Positions 37,203 through 45,775 of a DNA stretch of 64,000 bases are shown piece by piece. The DNA comes from SMWN01 sp965261165 (GTDB taxonomy: Bacteria; Pseudomonadota; Gammaproteobacteria; Eutrophobiales; Eutrophobiaceae). The DNA lies in the NCBI GenBank assembly GCA_965261165.1, contig OZ253445.1, forward strand, positions 868,001-932,000, written 5' to 3'. Under the pieces are notes generated by a model. That model saw only the letters and a list, made by a program, of their open reading frames with translations, searched no databases and was not told the DNA's origin. The translations under genes and the position numbers were made by a program. Numbering within the stretch: position 1 is the stretch's first letter; each line of letters opens with the position of its first letter.

Positions 37203-40200
37203 TGAAACTATTAAACCAAGCCTATAACCAAGACAATTACCTTAATTTTCTGGCAGATCAATTCAACTTTGATAAAAACCTTGCACCTATTGAGGTGGAA
37301 AGCAAAGAAGTCAACACTTTTACGCGGCTCGGCACCGTTACCAGCCAAGACGGCAAAAAATTACCCGTCTTTGAAATTCATATCAAGCCCAACACCCAAT
37401 TAAGCAGAAACCGCGTACAGTTACGCAATCTGGTTGCCAAGCAAATTGGCAGCGAAGACGGTGCTTTAGCCGTTTATGTTGATGAGGAAAACAAACAATG
37501 GCGGTTTAGTTTTATTGCCATTGAATACCGTTTCACCAATGACGGCATTCAACAAGAGCAAACCGCCAGCAAACGCTTTACTTACCTGTTGGGCGAAAAC
37601 ACCCAAACCAGAACCGCCCAAGACCGCTTTAGCGCACTCAACAAGCAATCCACGCTACAAGACTTAAAAACCGCTTTTTCTGTTGAAGAGCTGAACAAGG
37701 AATTTTACGACAAACTGTATCGCTGGTATGAAAAAGCACAATGCGAAGTCGTATTCCCCAATGACGAACGCACCGACAACCACAGCCAAACCAGCCTGAT
37801 TCGCCTGTTGACGCGGTTGTTATTCATCTGGTTTATCAAAGAGAAGGGGCTAATCAAGGCGGATTTATTTGATAAAGATAAATTACAAACGCTGATTGAT
37901 TACGAACAGCCCAGCAGTTTTTACAAGGCGATTCTGCAAAATCTGTTTTTTGCCACCCTCAACCGTCCGGTCACCGAGCGTAGTTTTCGCAACACAACCA
38001 ACGGAGCGGCAAATAGCACCAATTATCTGGTCACCAATATCTACCGCTATCAAGATTATTTCATCGATTCGGATAAAGACAAAATCATCGCGTTATTTGC
38101 CCAAACGCCCTTTCTCAACGGTGGCTTGTTTGAATGCTTAGACCGAGAGGCAAGCGATGCAGAAAAACAGGCTTACGATAATGATAAAACGATTCGCCCG
38201 ATAGGCAGTGCCATTCGGATTGATGGCTTTTCCGATAGAGCTGATAATGAATTGGTTTTTCATAATCACCTATTTTTCAAGGACACTATTTTCAATGACA
38301 ATAAGCAGGACGATAAGCAGGATTTAGGCTTGATTGACTTGTTCAATCAATACCAGTTCACCGTTGAGGAAAGCACGCCGCTGGATGTCGAAGTCGCCCT
38401 TGACCCCGAGCTATTGGGCAAGGTGTTTGAAAACCTGCTCGCCAGTTATAACCCCGAAACCGGACAACAGGCGCGCAAAGCCACCGGCAGTTTTTACACC
38501 CCGCGTGAAATTGTCAATTATATGGTCGATGAAAGCCTGAAACAGCATTTTCATCAGCACACCGACCTAACAGACGAGCAGATCAATGCCCTGTTTGTTG
38601 ACGCTGAATTCACCGAACAAGAAAACGCCCTCAATAAGCAACAAACAAAAGCCCTGATTTATGCCATAGATGGGCTAAAAATCCTTGACCCAGCGGTGGG
38701 CAGTGGTGCGTATCCGATGGGCATATTGCAACGGCTAGTGCTGATTTTAGAAAAAGTGGATGCAGAAAACACCCATTTCAAACAACAGCAAATCGACAAG
38801 GCAGAACAAATCCCCGATGAAGCCAGTTGCGCCAGTGCCATAGCGGCGATAGAGCAGGTCTTTTCACAACAAAATCAGCATAACGCCTATGGCAAGAAAT
38901 TAATGTTGATAGAAAACTGTATTTATGGCGTGGACATTCAACCCATCGCCATTCAAATCTGCAAGCTGCGCTTTTTTATCAGCCTGACCATTGAACAAAG
39001 CCCTAACAAAAACAAAGCCGATAATTACGGCATCAAAGCCTTACCGAATTTAGAAACTAAGTTTATTGTTGCGAATAGTTTGCTGCCTTTGGGTGAGATG
39101 CCAAAACAAAAAGGGATATTTGATACTGGTATCGAAGAATTACAAACAAAATTAGCCCAAGTCAGGCACAAGCATTTTAGTGCCAAGACCTTAACCACCA
39201 AACGCAAATACCGCGATAAAGATAAAGACTTACGCGAGCAAATGCTGGAAGAATTAACCAAAAGCGGTGTCACTCCAGCCGTTGAAGCCAGCATGAAAAG
39301 AATCGTTCATTGGGATTTATACAATCAAAATGCAGTAGCCGATTGGTTTGATCCCAAATGGATGTTTGGCGTGGATAGTTTTGATATTGTGATTGGTAAC
39401 CCGCCGTATATCCGTCATGAATCCATTAAAGAGTTTAAGCCACAATTTGAGAAAAGTTTTTCTGTTTTTGTCGGCACTGCTGATATTTATACCTATTTTT
39501 ATGAAAAAGGCGTGCAGCTACTCAATGATAATGGACATTTATGCTACATCACCTCCAACAAATGGATGCGGGCAAAATATGGTGAAAAGTTGCGCGGCTT
39601 TTTCAAAGACAAAACCCAGCTCAAACAGATTATTGATTTTGAAGGGCAGCAGGTTTTTGAAAATGCCACAGTGGACACCAATATTCTGCTCTGCGGTAAA
39701 ACTGCAAACACGCAAACCACACCCCCACTCTCGCCCAGTCATACCTATTCCCACCCTCGTCATTCCCGCCCCCACCCTCGTCATTCCCGCCCCCACCCCC
39801 GTCATTCCTGCCCCCACCCCCGTCATTCCTGCCCCCACCCCCGTCATTCCTGCGAAAGCAGGAATCCAGAGACTAACCCGCCAGCCAGTTTTCAATATCA
39901 AAAACAATTACCCGACGAGAACAACCCATTATTTAATATGGCGATTGGCGACTTATCAGCCAATGCTTACACCTTGCAGGCACCCGAAATTTTAGCCCTG
40001 AAAAAGAAAATAGAACAAATCGGCACACCATTAAAAGATTGGGATATTCGTATTAACTACGGCATAAAAACAGGTTTTAACGAGGCTTTTATTATCAACA
40101 CCGCCAAACGAGACGAGTTAATAACGCAAGACCCGAAATCCACGGAAATCATCAAACCTATTTTACGCGGCAGGGACATCAAAGCATATCAACACCATTG

Positions 40201-40825
40201 GGCGGGGTTGTGGTTGATTGCTACTTTTCCAGTATTAAAAATAAATATTGACCATTACCCCGCCATTAAAAACCATTTATTAAGTTTTTCAAAAGACCGA
40301 TTAGAGCAGGCAGGAAAGAGGTTGCCAGATGGCAAAAAATCAAGGAAGAAAACAGGGAATAAATGGTTTGAAACTCAAGACCAAATCGGCTATTACGAAG
40401 AATTTGCGAAGGAAAAGATTGTTTATAATGATATTACTAACAAGCTCTCTTTTTCATTGTCAGAGGCTGGTGAATATTTTAACAATACTGTCTATTTTGT
40501 TGCTAACAACAATGACATTCTTTTTCAGTTAGCGGTTCTTAACTCTAATTTAATCGACTGGTATTACAAACAAATATCAGTTCAATTAGGGGCTGGAACT
40601 GTAAGAATGTTTAGTATTTATGTTGAACAACTCCCCATCCCGCAAATATCAAAACCAGCACAACAACCGTTTATAGCCTTAGTCGATAAAATCCTCACCG
40701 CTAAACAACAGGGGCAAGACACCCGCACACTGGAAACCCAAATCGACCAGATGGTATATCAACTTTATGACCTCACCGACGATGAGATTGGCATTATTGA
40801 GAATAGAAAATGTATGACAATATGA
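37202..40825 (+). CDS. N6-adenine DNA methyltransferase, Eco57I/PglX-like, with in-frame repeat insertion
   Basis: A 1207-aa protein. Motif I is DPAVGSGAYPMGIL near residue 497 and motif IV is NPPY near 731, a gamma-class adenine methyltransferase. The C-terminal third has target-recognition-type sequence (PILRGRDIKAYQ near 986, LGAGTVRMFSIYVEQLPIP). The N-terminal ~400 residues are unassigned; I see no certain nuclease motif. Residues about 853-890 are a repeat-derived insert (RHSRPHP/RHSCPHP units ending CESRNPE) that keeps the frame. The start overlaps vapC and the end overlaps the cytosine methyltransferase. It likely partners the upstream PLD-helicase. Confidence 0.88.
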   Translation: MKLLNQAYNQDNYLNFLADQFNFDKNLAPIEVESKEVNTFTRLGTVTSQDGKKLPVFEIHIKPNTQLSRNRVQLRNLVAKQIGSEDGALAVYVDEENKQWRFSFIAIEYRFTNDGIQQEQTASKRFTYLLGENTQTRTAQDRFSALNKQSTLQDLKTAFSVEELNKEFYDKLYRWYEKAQCEVVFPNDERTDNHSQTSLIRLLTRLLFIWFIKEKGLIKADLFDKDKLQTLIDYEQPSSFYKAILQNLFFATLNRPVTERSFRNTTNGAANSTNYLVTNIYRYQDYFIDSDKDKIIALFAQTPFLNGGLFECLDREASDAEKQAYDNDKTIRPIGSAIRIDGFSDRADNELVFHNHLFFKDTIFNDNKQDDKQDLGLIDLFNQYQFTVEESTPLDVEVALDPELLGKVFENLLASYNPETGQQARKATGSFYTPREIVNYMVDESLKQHFHQHTDLTDEQINALFVDAEFTEQENALNKQQTKALIYAIDGLKILDPAVGSGAYPMGILQRLVLILEKVDAENTHFKQQQIDKAEQIPDEASCASAIAAIEQVFSQQNQHNAYGKKLMLIENCIYGVDIQPIAIQICKLRFFISLTIEQSPNKNKADNYGIKALPNLETKFIVANSLLPLGEMPKQKGIFDTGIEELQTKLAQVRHKHFSAKTLTTKRKYRDKDKDLREQMLEELTKSGVTPAVEASMKRIVHWDLYNQNAVADWFDPKWMFGVDSFDIVIGNPPYIRHESIKEFKPQFEKSFSVFVGTADIYTYFYEKGVQLLNDNGHLCYITSNKWMRAKYGEKLRGFFKDKTQLKQIIDFEGQQVFENATVDTNILLCGKTANTQTTPPLSPSHTYSHPRHSRPHPRHSRPHPRHSCPHPRHSCPHPRHSCESRNPETNPPASFQYQKQLPDENNPLFNMAIGDLSANAYTLQAPEILALKKKIEQIGTPLKDWDIRINYGIKTGFNEAFIINTAKRDELITQDPKSTEIIKPILRGRDIKAYQHHWAGLWLIATFPVLKINIDHYPAIKNHLLSFSKDRLEQAGKRLPDGKKSRKKTGNKWFETQDQIGYYEEFAKEKIVYNDITNKLSFSLSEAGEYFNNTVYFVANNNDILFQLAVLNSNLIDWYYKQISVQLGAGTVRMFSIYVEQLPIPQISKPAQQPFIALVDKILTAKQQGQDTRTLETQIDQMVYQLYDLTDDEIGIIENRKCMTI
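39758..39869. repeat. Four 21-bp tandem units plus a REP-like palindrome, inside a gene
   Basis: Units start at 39758, 39779, 39800 and 39821 (CGTCATTCC(C/T)GCCCCCACC plus C/T), and end in a complete CGTCATTCCTGCGAAAG-type palindrome at 39842-39869. The unit length is a multiple of three, so copy-number change leaves the methyltransferase frame open and only alters a 7-residue protein repeat. Confidence 0.9.
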
Positions 40826-42042
40826 ATTTTGCGGAATTTTTTGCTGGTGCAAGTGGACTGGGTGAGGGGTTTATATCAGAAGGATTTAATCCAATAGCAA
40901 CGGTAGAGATAAATAAACATTGCTGTGAAACATTAAAGACCCGCTCGGCATACCATTATTTAATGAACAATAATAATGCAGATACTTACAATGATTATCT
41001 TAAAGGAAAAATTAATAAAGATGCTTTATATGCGCAAATTCCAAAAGAGGTTTTAAGCCAAACGATACATCGGGAAATAAATAAAGCCAACATGCAAGGC
41101 ATAAAGGACAGCATACGAGAGCAACTGGGTAGCCAGAAATTGGATGTCATATTAGGTGGACCTCCTTGTCAAGCCTATTCAATAATTGGGAAATTTAAAA
41201 ACGGCTATAAAGCAAATGACCATCGGCTTTATTTGTATAAATTTTACATCTCTTTTTTGAAAGAATTTCAACCAAAGATATTTTTATTTGAAAATGTTTT
41301 AGGGCTTCTATCGCTGGATAAAGGAAATTTATTTAACACTATCAAACAAGAATTTGAAAAAGTAGGCTATAACATCGCCTATAAAGTATTGGATGCTAGT
41401 CAGTACGGCGTATTACAAAAAAGAAAAAGAGTTATATTGGTAGGTATAAAAAAAGGTTTAGGTATAGCGTTTAATTTTGATGAAATGGTAGAAACAAAAA
41501 ACCAATATTTTGTTAAAGATTTATTACAAGATTTGCCTCAATTGCAGGCTGGAAAACATTCAACGAAATACGCCGCTGAAACTAATGATTATCTTAAAAA
41601 ATTTAATATCAGAAACGAACAAGACAATATTCTAACGTGCCACCAATCAAGACCGCACAATGAAAGAGATTTAGAGATTTATAAAATAGTTGTTCAGTCG
41701 TGGAATAAAGGCAAAGAAAGGTTGAAGTATAGTAAGTTGCCTAATGAATTAATAACCCATAAGAATATAAAATCTTTTTTAGATCGCTTTAAGGTGGTTG
41801 CTGACAATATGCCATATAGCCATACTATGGTGGCACACATTGCTAAAGACGGACATCATTACATCCACCCTGACATCAAGCAAAATAGAAGTTTGACGGT
41901 AAGAGAGGCGGCAAGAATACAGTCTTTCCCAGATAATTATTTTTTTGAAGGACCAAGAACCGCACAATTTACGCAGGTTGGAAATGCCGTTCCCCCGATA
42001 TTATCTCGAGCTTTGGCAAAACAAATAAGGAAGTTATTATGA
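40822..42042 (+). CDS. DNA (cytosine-5-)-methyltransferase
   Basis: A 406-aa C5 methyltransferase. Motif I is FFAGASGLGEGF at the N-terminus, motif IV is GGPPCQAYS near 111-119 with the catalytic Cys, motif VI is ENV near 157, motif VIII is QKRKRVILVG, and motif X is QVGNAVPP near 384. I choose ATG 40822, which forms an ATGA overlap with the preceding stop, over an ATG four codons earlier. Its stop again overlaps the next ATG. It has a long variable region (about 225-340) for target choice. It sits with an ATPase/kinase and a receiver-HEPN gene rather than with a plain restriction enzyme. Confidence 0.92.
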   Translation: MNFAEFFAGASGLGEGFISEGFNPIATVEINKHCCETLKTRSAYHYLMNNNNADTYNDYLKGKINKDALYAQIPKEVLSQTIHREINKANMQGIKDSIREQLGSQKLDVILGGPPCQAYSIIGKFKNGYKANDHRLYLYKFYISFLKEFQPKIFLFENVLGLLSLDKGNLFNTIKQEFEKVGYNIAYKVLDASQYGVLQKRKRVILVGIKKGLGIAFNFDEMVETKNQYFVKDLLQDLPQLQAGKHSTKYAAETNDYLKKFNIRNEQDNILTCHQSRPHNERDLEIYKIVVQSWNKGKERLKYSKLPNELITHKNIKSFLDRFKVVADNMPYSHTMVAHIAKDGHHYIHPDIKQNRSLTVREAARIQSFPDNYFFEGPRTAQFTQVGNAVPPILSRALAKQIRKLL

Positions 42043-44144
42043 AGCATAATTTTAAGTTTGAATTTTCTCCGAATTTGATCATTCTTTTGGGTGAGCAATT
42101 AATTCACGATAAGAAAATTGCTCTGTCAGAGTTGGTTAAAAATACTTATGATGCCGATGCCAGTAAGGTAGAGGTAGAAGTTAGCAATGAACAAATAACC
42201 ATAACAGACGATGGCTGTGGAATGGATTTATCCACTATTCAAGATATATGGCTTAAACCCGGCGTAAGCCACAAGAAAGACAATATAAAAAATGAGCAAT
42301 TAACACCTAAATTTAAGAGAATGCCCCTTGGTGAAAAAGGTGTTGGGCGACTTGGTTCCCATAAGCTGGGGCATTTGATTGAGGTTTATACGAAACACAA
42401 AGACAATCAAGAAATCTATTTAAAGATTAGCTGGAGAGACTTTGAAACCGCTAACAGCCTTTCTGATTTGCCATCTGTTGAGGTTGTGGAAAATAACGAA
42501 CCCCAATTTTTTAATAGCCAAACCGGAACAAAAATTATTATAAAAGACTTAAAAGAGGACTGGAAAGAAAAAGATTTTAAGCAAATCTCTAATGATTTAA
42601 CGAATTTGATAGCCCCTTTTAGTAATACTGAAACATTTAACATTACGCTGAAAGTAAACAATGAATTGTTTAGTAACGACTTAAAAGAACAGGTAAATAA
42701 TATCAGAAATAACGCTCTGTTTGATTTTGATGTAACAATTAAAAATGGCTTGGTGACAAAATTCACCTATAACTTTAAGCCATGGTTGGGTTTGGGCAAA
42801 GTGGATGCAAGAGTAATTAATATAAATAACGATATTATATTACTGATAAAAATACTCGGAAAGAATAATAAACAATTAAGTTTTGATAAAGAATTAAAGG
42901 TTTATAAAGAATTAGAAATTGGTGAAATTAATTTTTCAGGATTTGTCTATGACTATGACAATACCTTATGGAATACACAGAAGCAAATGTCAAAAAAGGA
43001 TAAGGCTTTTACCAAAGATTATATGAAGAATAACGGTGGAATTAGAGTGTATAGGGATAATTTTAGGGTGTTTAATTATGGTGAAAAAGGACAGGATATT
43101 TTGGAGTTGGACTTAAAAAGAGTCAATCGTCCGGCTGGAAAAATAAGCTCTAATCAAATCCTTGCCTCTATTCGGTTAAACAGAAGCGAAAGTGCTGGAT
43201 TGTTAGAAAAGACCAATAGAGAGGGATTTATTAATAATGATTCTTTAACCGCCTTGCAAAAAATATTAGATGAAGTCATAGATATTATTAGTCATTTTCG
43301 TCAAGATGATAAAGCAAAAATTATTCGAACTTATCTAGAACCGCCAGAAAACAAAGCAAATATTGAAAACAAAATAAACAAAATTCAGAACGTTATTGAG
43401 TGCTCTGATTTACAGGAAGGTGAAAAGGAAAAAATCAGCAAAACGTTAGATGGCTTTGCTAAAGATTTTGCCAAGACGAAAGATATTTTTATGAATGCCG
43501 CTAATACGGGAATAAGCCTAACCATTGTTATCCATGAACTTGAAAAAATTATCGCTAACTTAGACCGTAGCATTGCGGAAAAGGATTGGATAAGCGTGCC
43601 AAAAATAGCCAAATACCTACAAGAAACAGTTAATAATTATAAAGATACTATTAAATTAGATAAAAAGATTTCGCTGGTGAGCATAAAAGAAATTATTGAA
43701 AAATCAATTTTTAATGTTAATGCAAGATTTGAGTTTCATAAGGTGGAAGTGCAGCAAGAATTGATACCAGATATAAAAATATCGGTTAAAAGGAATTTAA
43801 TTATTGGTGTACTTAACAATTTGTTTGATAACGCTATTTATTGGCTCAATTATCAGGATATTGAGCATAAAAAAATAAGAATTATAGCCTATAAAAAAGA
43901 CAAGCAAATCCATTTAGTGATAGCAGATAACGGCAAAGGATTTACTATTGATTTTGAATCTGCAATTATGGCTTTTATTACGGGCAGAAAAGATGAAAGC
44001 TCGATGGGAATTGGTCTACATTTGGCAGATAACATTATGGAGGCTCATCAAGGCTTGTTAGTAGAAGGCGATTTTAGAGAAGAAAAATTGTCCAAAGATT
44101 TTAAGGATGGTGCAATTATTAAATTAATATTTAGGGAGCAATAA
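42039..44144 (+). CDS. Two-headed GHKL protein: MORC/Hsp90-like ATPase plus histidine-kinase module
   Basis: A 701-aa protein. The N-terminal GHKL ATPase has SELVKNTYDAD (30-40), TDDGCGMD (56-63) and GEKGVGRLG (98-106), like MutL/MORC/Hsp90 relatives found in restriction loci. The C-terminal part looks like a histidine kinase: an H-box-like helix with H499-E500 (IVIHELEKI), N-box NNLFDNAIYWL (593-603), G1 ADNGKG (629-634) and G2 SSMGIGLHL (654-662). Two ATPase heads in one chain is unusual. No membrane segment, so sensing is cytosolic. ATGA overlap with the methyltransferase; the receiver-HEPN gene follows after two bases and is the obvious partner. Confidence 0.85.
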   Translation: MKHNFKFEFSPNLIILLGEQLIHDKKIALSELVKNTYDADASKVEVEVSNEQITITDDGCGMDLSTIQDIWLKPGVSHKKDNIKNEQLTPKFKRMPLGEKGVGRLGSHKLGHLIEVYTKHKDNQEIYLKISWRDFETANSLSDLPSVEVVENNEPQFFNSQTGTKIIIKDLKEDWKEKDFKQISNDLTNLIAPFSNTETFNITLKVNNELFSNDLKEQVNNIRNNALFDFDVTIKNGLVTKFTYNFKPWLGLGKVDARVININNDIILLIKILGKNNKQLSFDKELKVYKELEIGEINFSGFVYDYDNTLWNTQKQMSKKDKAFTKDYMKNNGGIRVYRDNFRVFNYGEKGQDILELDLKRVNRPAGKISSNQILASIRLNRSESAGLLEKTNREGFINNDSLTALQKILDEVIDIISHFRQDDKAKIIRTYLEPPENKANIENKINKIQNVIECSDLQEGEKEKISKTLDGFAKDFAKTKDIFMNAANTGISLTIVIHELEKIIANLDRSIAEKDWISVPKIAKYLQETVNNYKDTIKLDKKISLVSIKEIIEKSIFNVNARFEFHKVEVQQELIPDIKISVKRNLIIGVLNNLFDNAIYWLNYQDIEHKKIRIIAYKKDKQIHLVIADNGKGFTIDFESAIMAFITGRKDESSMGIGLHLADNIMEAHQGLLVEGDFREEKLSKDFKDGAIIKLIFREQ

Positions 44145-44146
44145 GT

Positions 44147-44908
44147 ATGTACGATGTTTTATTTATTGACGATCATTTTGAAGAGATAAACGATACATTT
44201 TGTGCCCTTCAAAAAGAATATATACGTTGTTTTTATTCTGATGGAGACAAATATTTACCGAGTAATGATAAAGAAAAACTGCCTTTTCAGAACTTAAAAT
44301 ACATCTGTTTGGATTTGCATTTGGAGAATAGAGGGATTTCTTCACTCGAGAATAAAAATGCAGTATCAACTCTTGCTGACGTGGTAAGAAGTTTTACTGA
44401 AAATAAAGATGTATGTATCATTATCAACACTTCTTATTTAGAAGAATTTGAAAAATATGAAGACAATTTTTGTAAATATCTTAAGTTTGCCCCTGAAATA
44501 AAAAAGGAAAATAAAACACAAGAAGACGGCAAGAAGTTTTCATGCTTACACAACAAAGCAATCAAAAAAGAAATTGTAAAGAAGTCACATCAATCCGTGC
44601 TGAGAAATTTGGTTATTCGTGAAGCAATTGAAATTGAAAATTTGATTTGGAGTAAAATTTTGTTATCGGATGCTTTTAAAGATTTAGGAGAAGTAGAGAG
44701 AATTTTGGAGCAGTTAAAGATAACAAATAACTTTAGTAAAAAAATACAACAATACACTCAGTTTGTAAATAAAAAAATTAAAAAACAACTTGATGAACTA
44801 AGGAAAACAAGAAACCAGTTTGCACATAATGAAAACCCTCCAGAGAAAAACTTGTTAGATTTTTTAGAAGAAATTAAAGCATTAAAACGAAAAATAAATC
44901 ATGAGTAA
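44147..44908 (+). CDS. Receiver-like protein with C-terminal HEPN RNase motif
   Basis: A 253-aa protein. The N-terminus resembles a response-regulator receiver: the acidic pair D8-D9 (VLFIDDH), the phospho-acceptor position D56 (YICLDLHLEN), N94-T95-S96 after a beta strand and a Lys near 113. The C-terminal ~100 residues are helical and contain R222-N-Q-F-A-H227, the R-x4-H signature of HEPN ribonucleases. This suggests a toxin-like RNase whose activity is set by phosphorylation from the kinase encoded two bases upstream. The receiver call is by motif; the D56 context is slightly atypical. Last base of its stop lies inside the zeta-toxin start region (8-bp overlap). Confidence 0.65.
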   Translation: MYDVLFIDDHFEEINDTFCALQKEYIRCFYSDGDKYLPSNDKEKLPFQNLKYICLDLHLENRGISSLENKNAVSTLADVVRSFTENKDVCIIINTSYLEEFEKYEDNFCKYLKFAPEIKKENKTQEDGKKFSCLHNKAIKKEIVKKSHQSVLRNLVIREAIEIENLIWSKILLSDAFKDLGEVERILEQLKITNNFSKKIQQYTQFVNKKIKKQLDELRKTRNQFAHNENPPEKNLLDFLEEIKALKRKINHE

Positions 44909-45479
44909 GCCCATTTGCACCATTATTGGCGGAGTCAATGGCTCGGGAAAAACGACTTTTGCGCTTGATTATCTGGCAAACAATGTGGCTTGCAAGCATT
45001 TTATCAACGCTGACTTAATCGCTTTTGGTTTGTCGCCGCTTGATCCAACTCAGCAACAAATAACCGCCAGTCGCCTGTTTTTACAGCAAATTAAACAAGC
45101 CGTTACGCGCCGCAAAAATTTTGCTTTTGAAACCACGCTGTCGGGCAAAACTTATCTGAATCTCATCCGCCAATTACAAACATCAGGCTGGTTTGTTGAT
45201 CTGATTTATCTCTACTTGCCGAGCGTGCAATTATCTATTGAGCGGGTTGCAGAAAGAGTTAAGCATGGTGGACATGATATTGCGCTAACATCTATTGCCA
45301 GACGCTATCCCAGAAGCATCAATAATCTTGTCCATCACTATGCGCCACTATGTGATAGCGTATTGTGTTTGGATAATTCGCAAAAGCAGGAGAAGGTTAT
45401 TTTCACTCAAACACAGCAGGATATAATCATTCAGAACAAAATCATTTATCAAACCATTATAGAGTGTGCCCACACATGA
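44901..45479 (+). CDS. Zeta-toxin-like P-loop kinase
   Basis: A 192-aa P-loop kinase with Walker A GGVNGSGKTTFA at about 10-21, the substrate-site Asp in FINADLIAFG and ETTLSGKTY, typical of zeta/PezT-like proteins. These toxins phosphorylate UDP-GlcNAc or related nucleotides sugars. Length is at the short end of the family. It overlaps the receiver-HEPN gene by eight bases and its stop overlaps the ATG of a small gene (ATGA), which I take as its antitoxin. Confidence 0.82.
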   Translation: MSKPICTIIGGVNGSGKTTFALDYLANNVACKHFINADLIAFGLSPLDPTQQQITASRLFLQQIKQAVTRRKNFAFETTLSGKTYLNLIRQLQTSGWFVDLIYLYLPSVQLSIERVAERVKHGGHDIALTSIARRYPRSINNLVHHYAPLCDSVLCLDNSQKQEKVIFTQTQQDIIIQNKIIYQTIIECAHT

Positions 45480-45661
45480 AGCCATCAGATAAACCAACCA
45501 TTAAAGACATGGAAAAAAAGACGCAACAAATAGCAGAGGCCCTTAATAGAAGCGTGGTGGCGGCTTTGGAAAAAAAGCGCAGGCTAGGGCAATATGCCGT
45601 TGTTTGGGACGGCGAAAAAGTAGTGCGTATCCTGCCAGATGACATGCCAGAAGCCAAATAA
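45476..45661 (+). CDS. Small partner (likely antitoxin) of the zeta-like kinase
   Basis: A 61-aa protein starting at ATG 45476 inside the zeta stop (ATGA). It has an N-terminal helix with ALNRSVVAALEKKRRLGQYAV and a short strand pair ending VVWDGEKVVRILPDD. Small proteins of this form (helix, then an x-VWxDGKVV strand) commonly accompany short zeta-like kinases. Antitoxin function is inferred from position and size. Confidence 0.6.
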   Translation: MKPSDKPTIKDMEKKTQQIAEALNRSVVAALEKKRRLGQYAVVWDGEKVVRILPDDMPEAK

Positions 45662-45775
45662 CAAGCACGCAACATCCGCGCACTGGAGGCCAAAATAGAT
45701 GAGATGGTTTATGGTCGCTATCGACTCACCGCCGATGCGATCAAAATCATTGTGAATGAAAAACGATTACCGTGA
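45662..45775 (+). pseudogene. C-terminal remnant of a PglX/Eco57I-like methyltransferase
   Basis: Directly after the antitoxin stop the frame reads IRALEAKIDEMVYGRYRL, ends in IVNEKRLP and then a stop at 45773-45775. This parallels the last residues of the 1207-aa methyltransferase (TLETQIDQMVYQLYDL). It has no start and no upstream domain. It is a scrap of a second, diverged methyltransferase gene, so another restriction-type module once stood here or the module was duplicated. Confidence 0.6.

Noticed and set aside
39393..39995. A 200-aa open frame inside the adenine methyltransferase (and the 122-aa antisense one)
   Set aside because: Shadows of the methyltransferase kept open by the 21-bp repeats; no family match, no ribosome-binding site.
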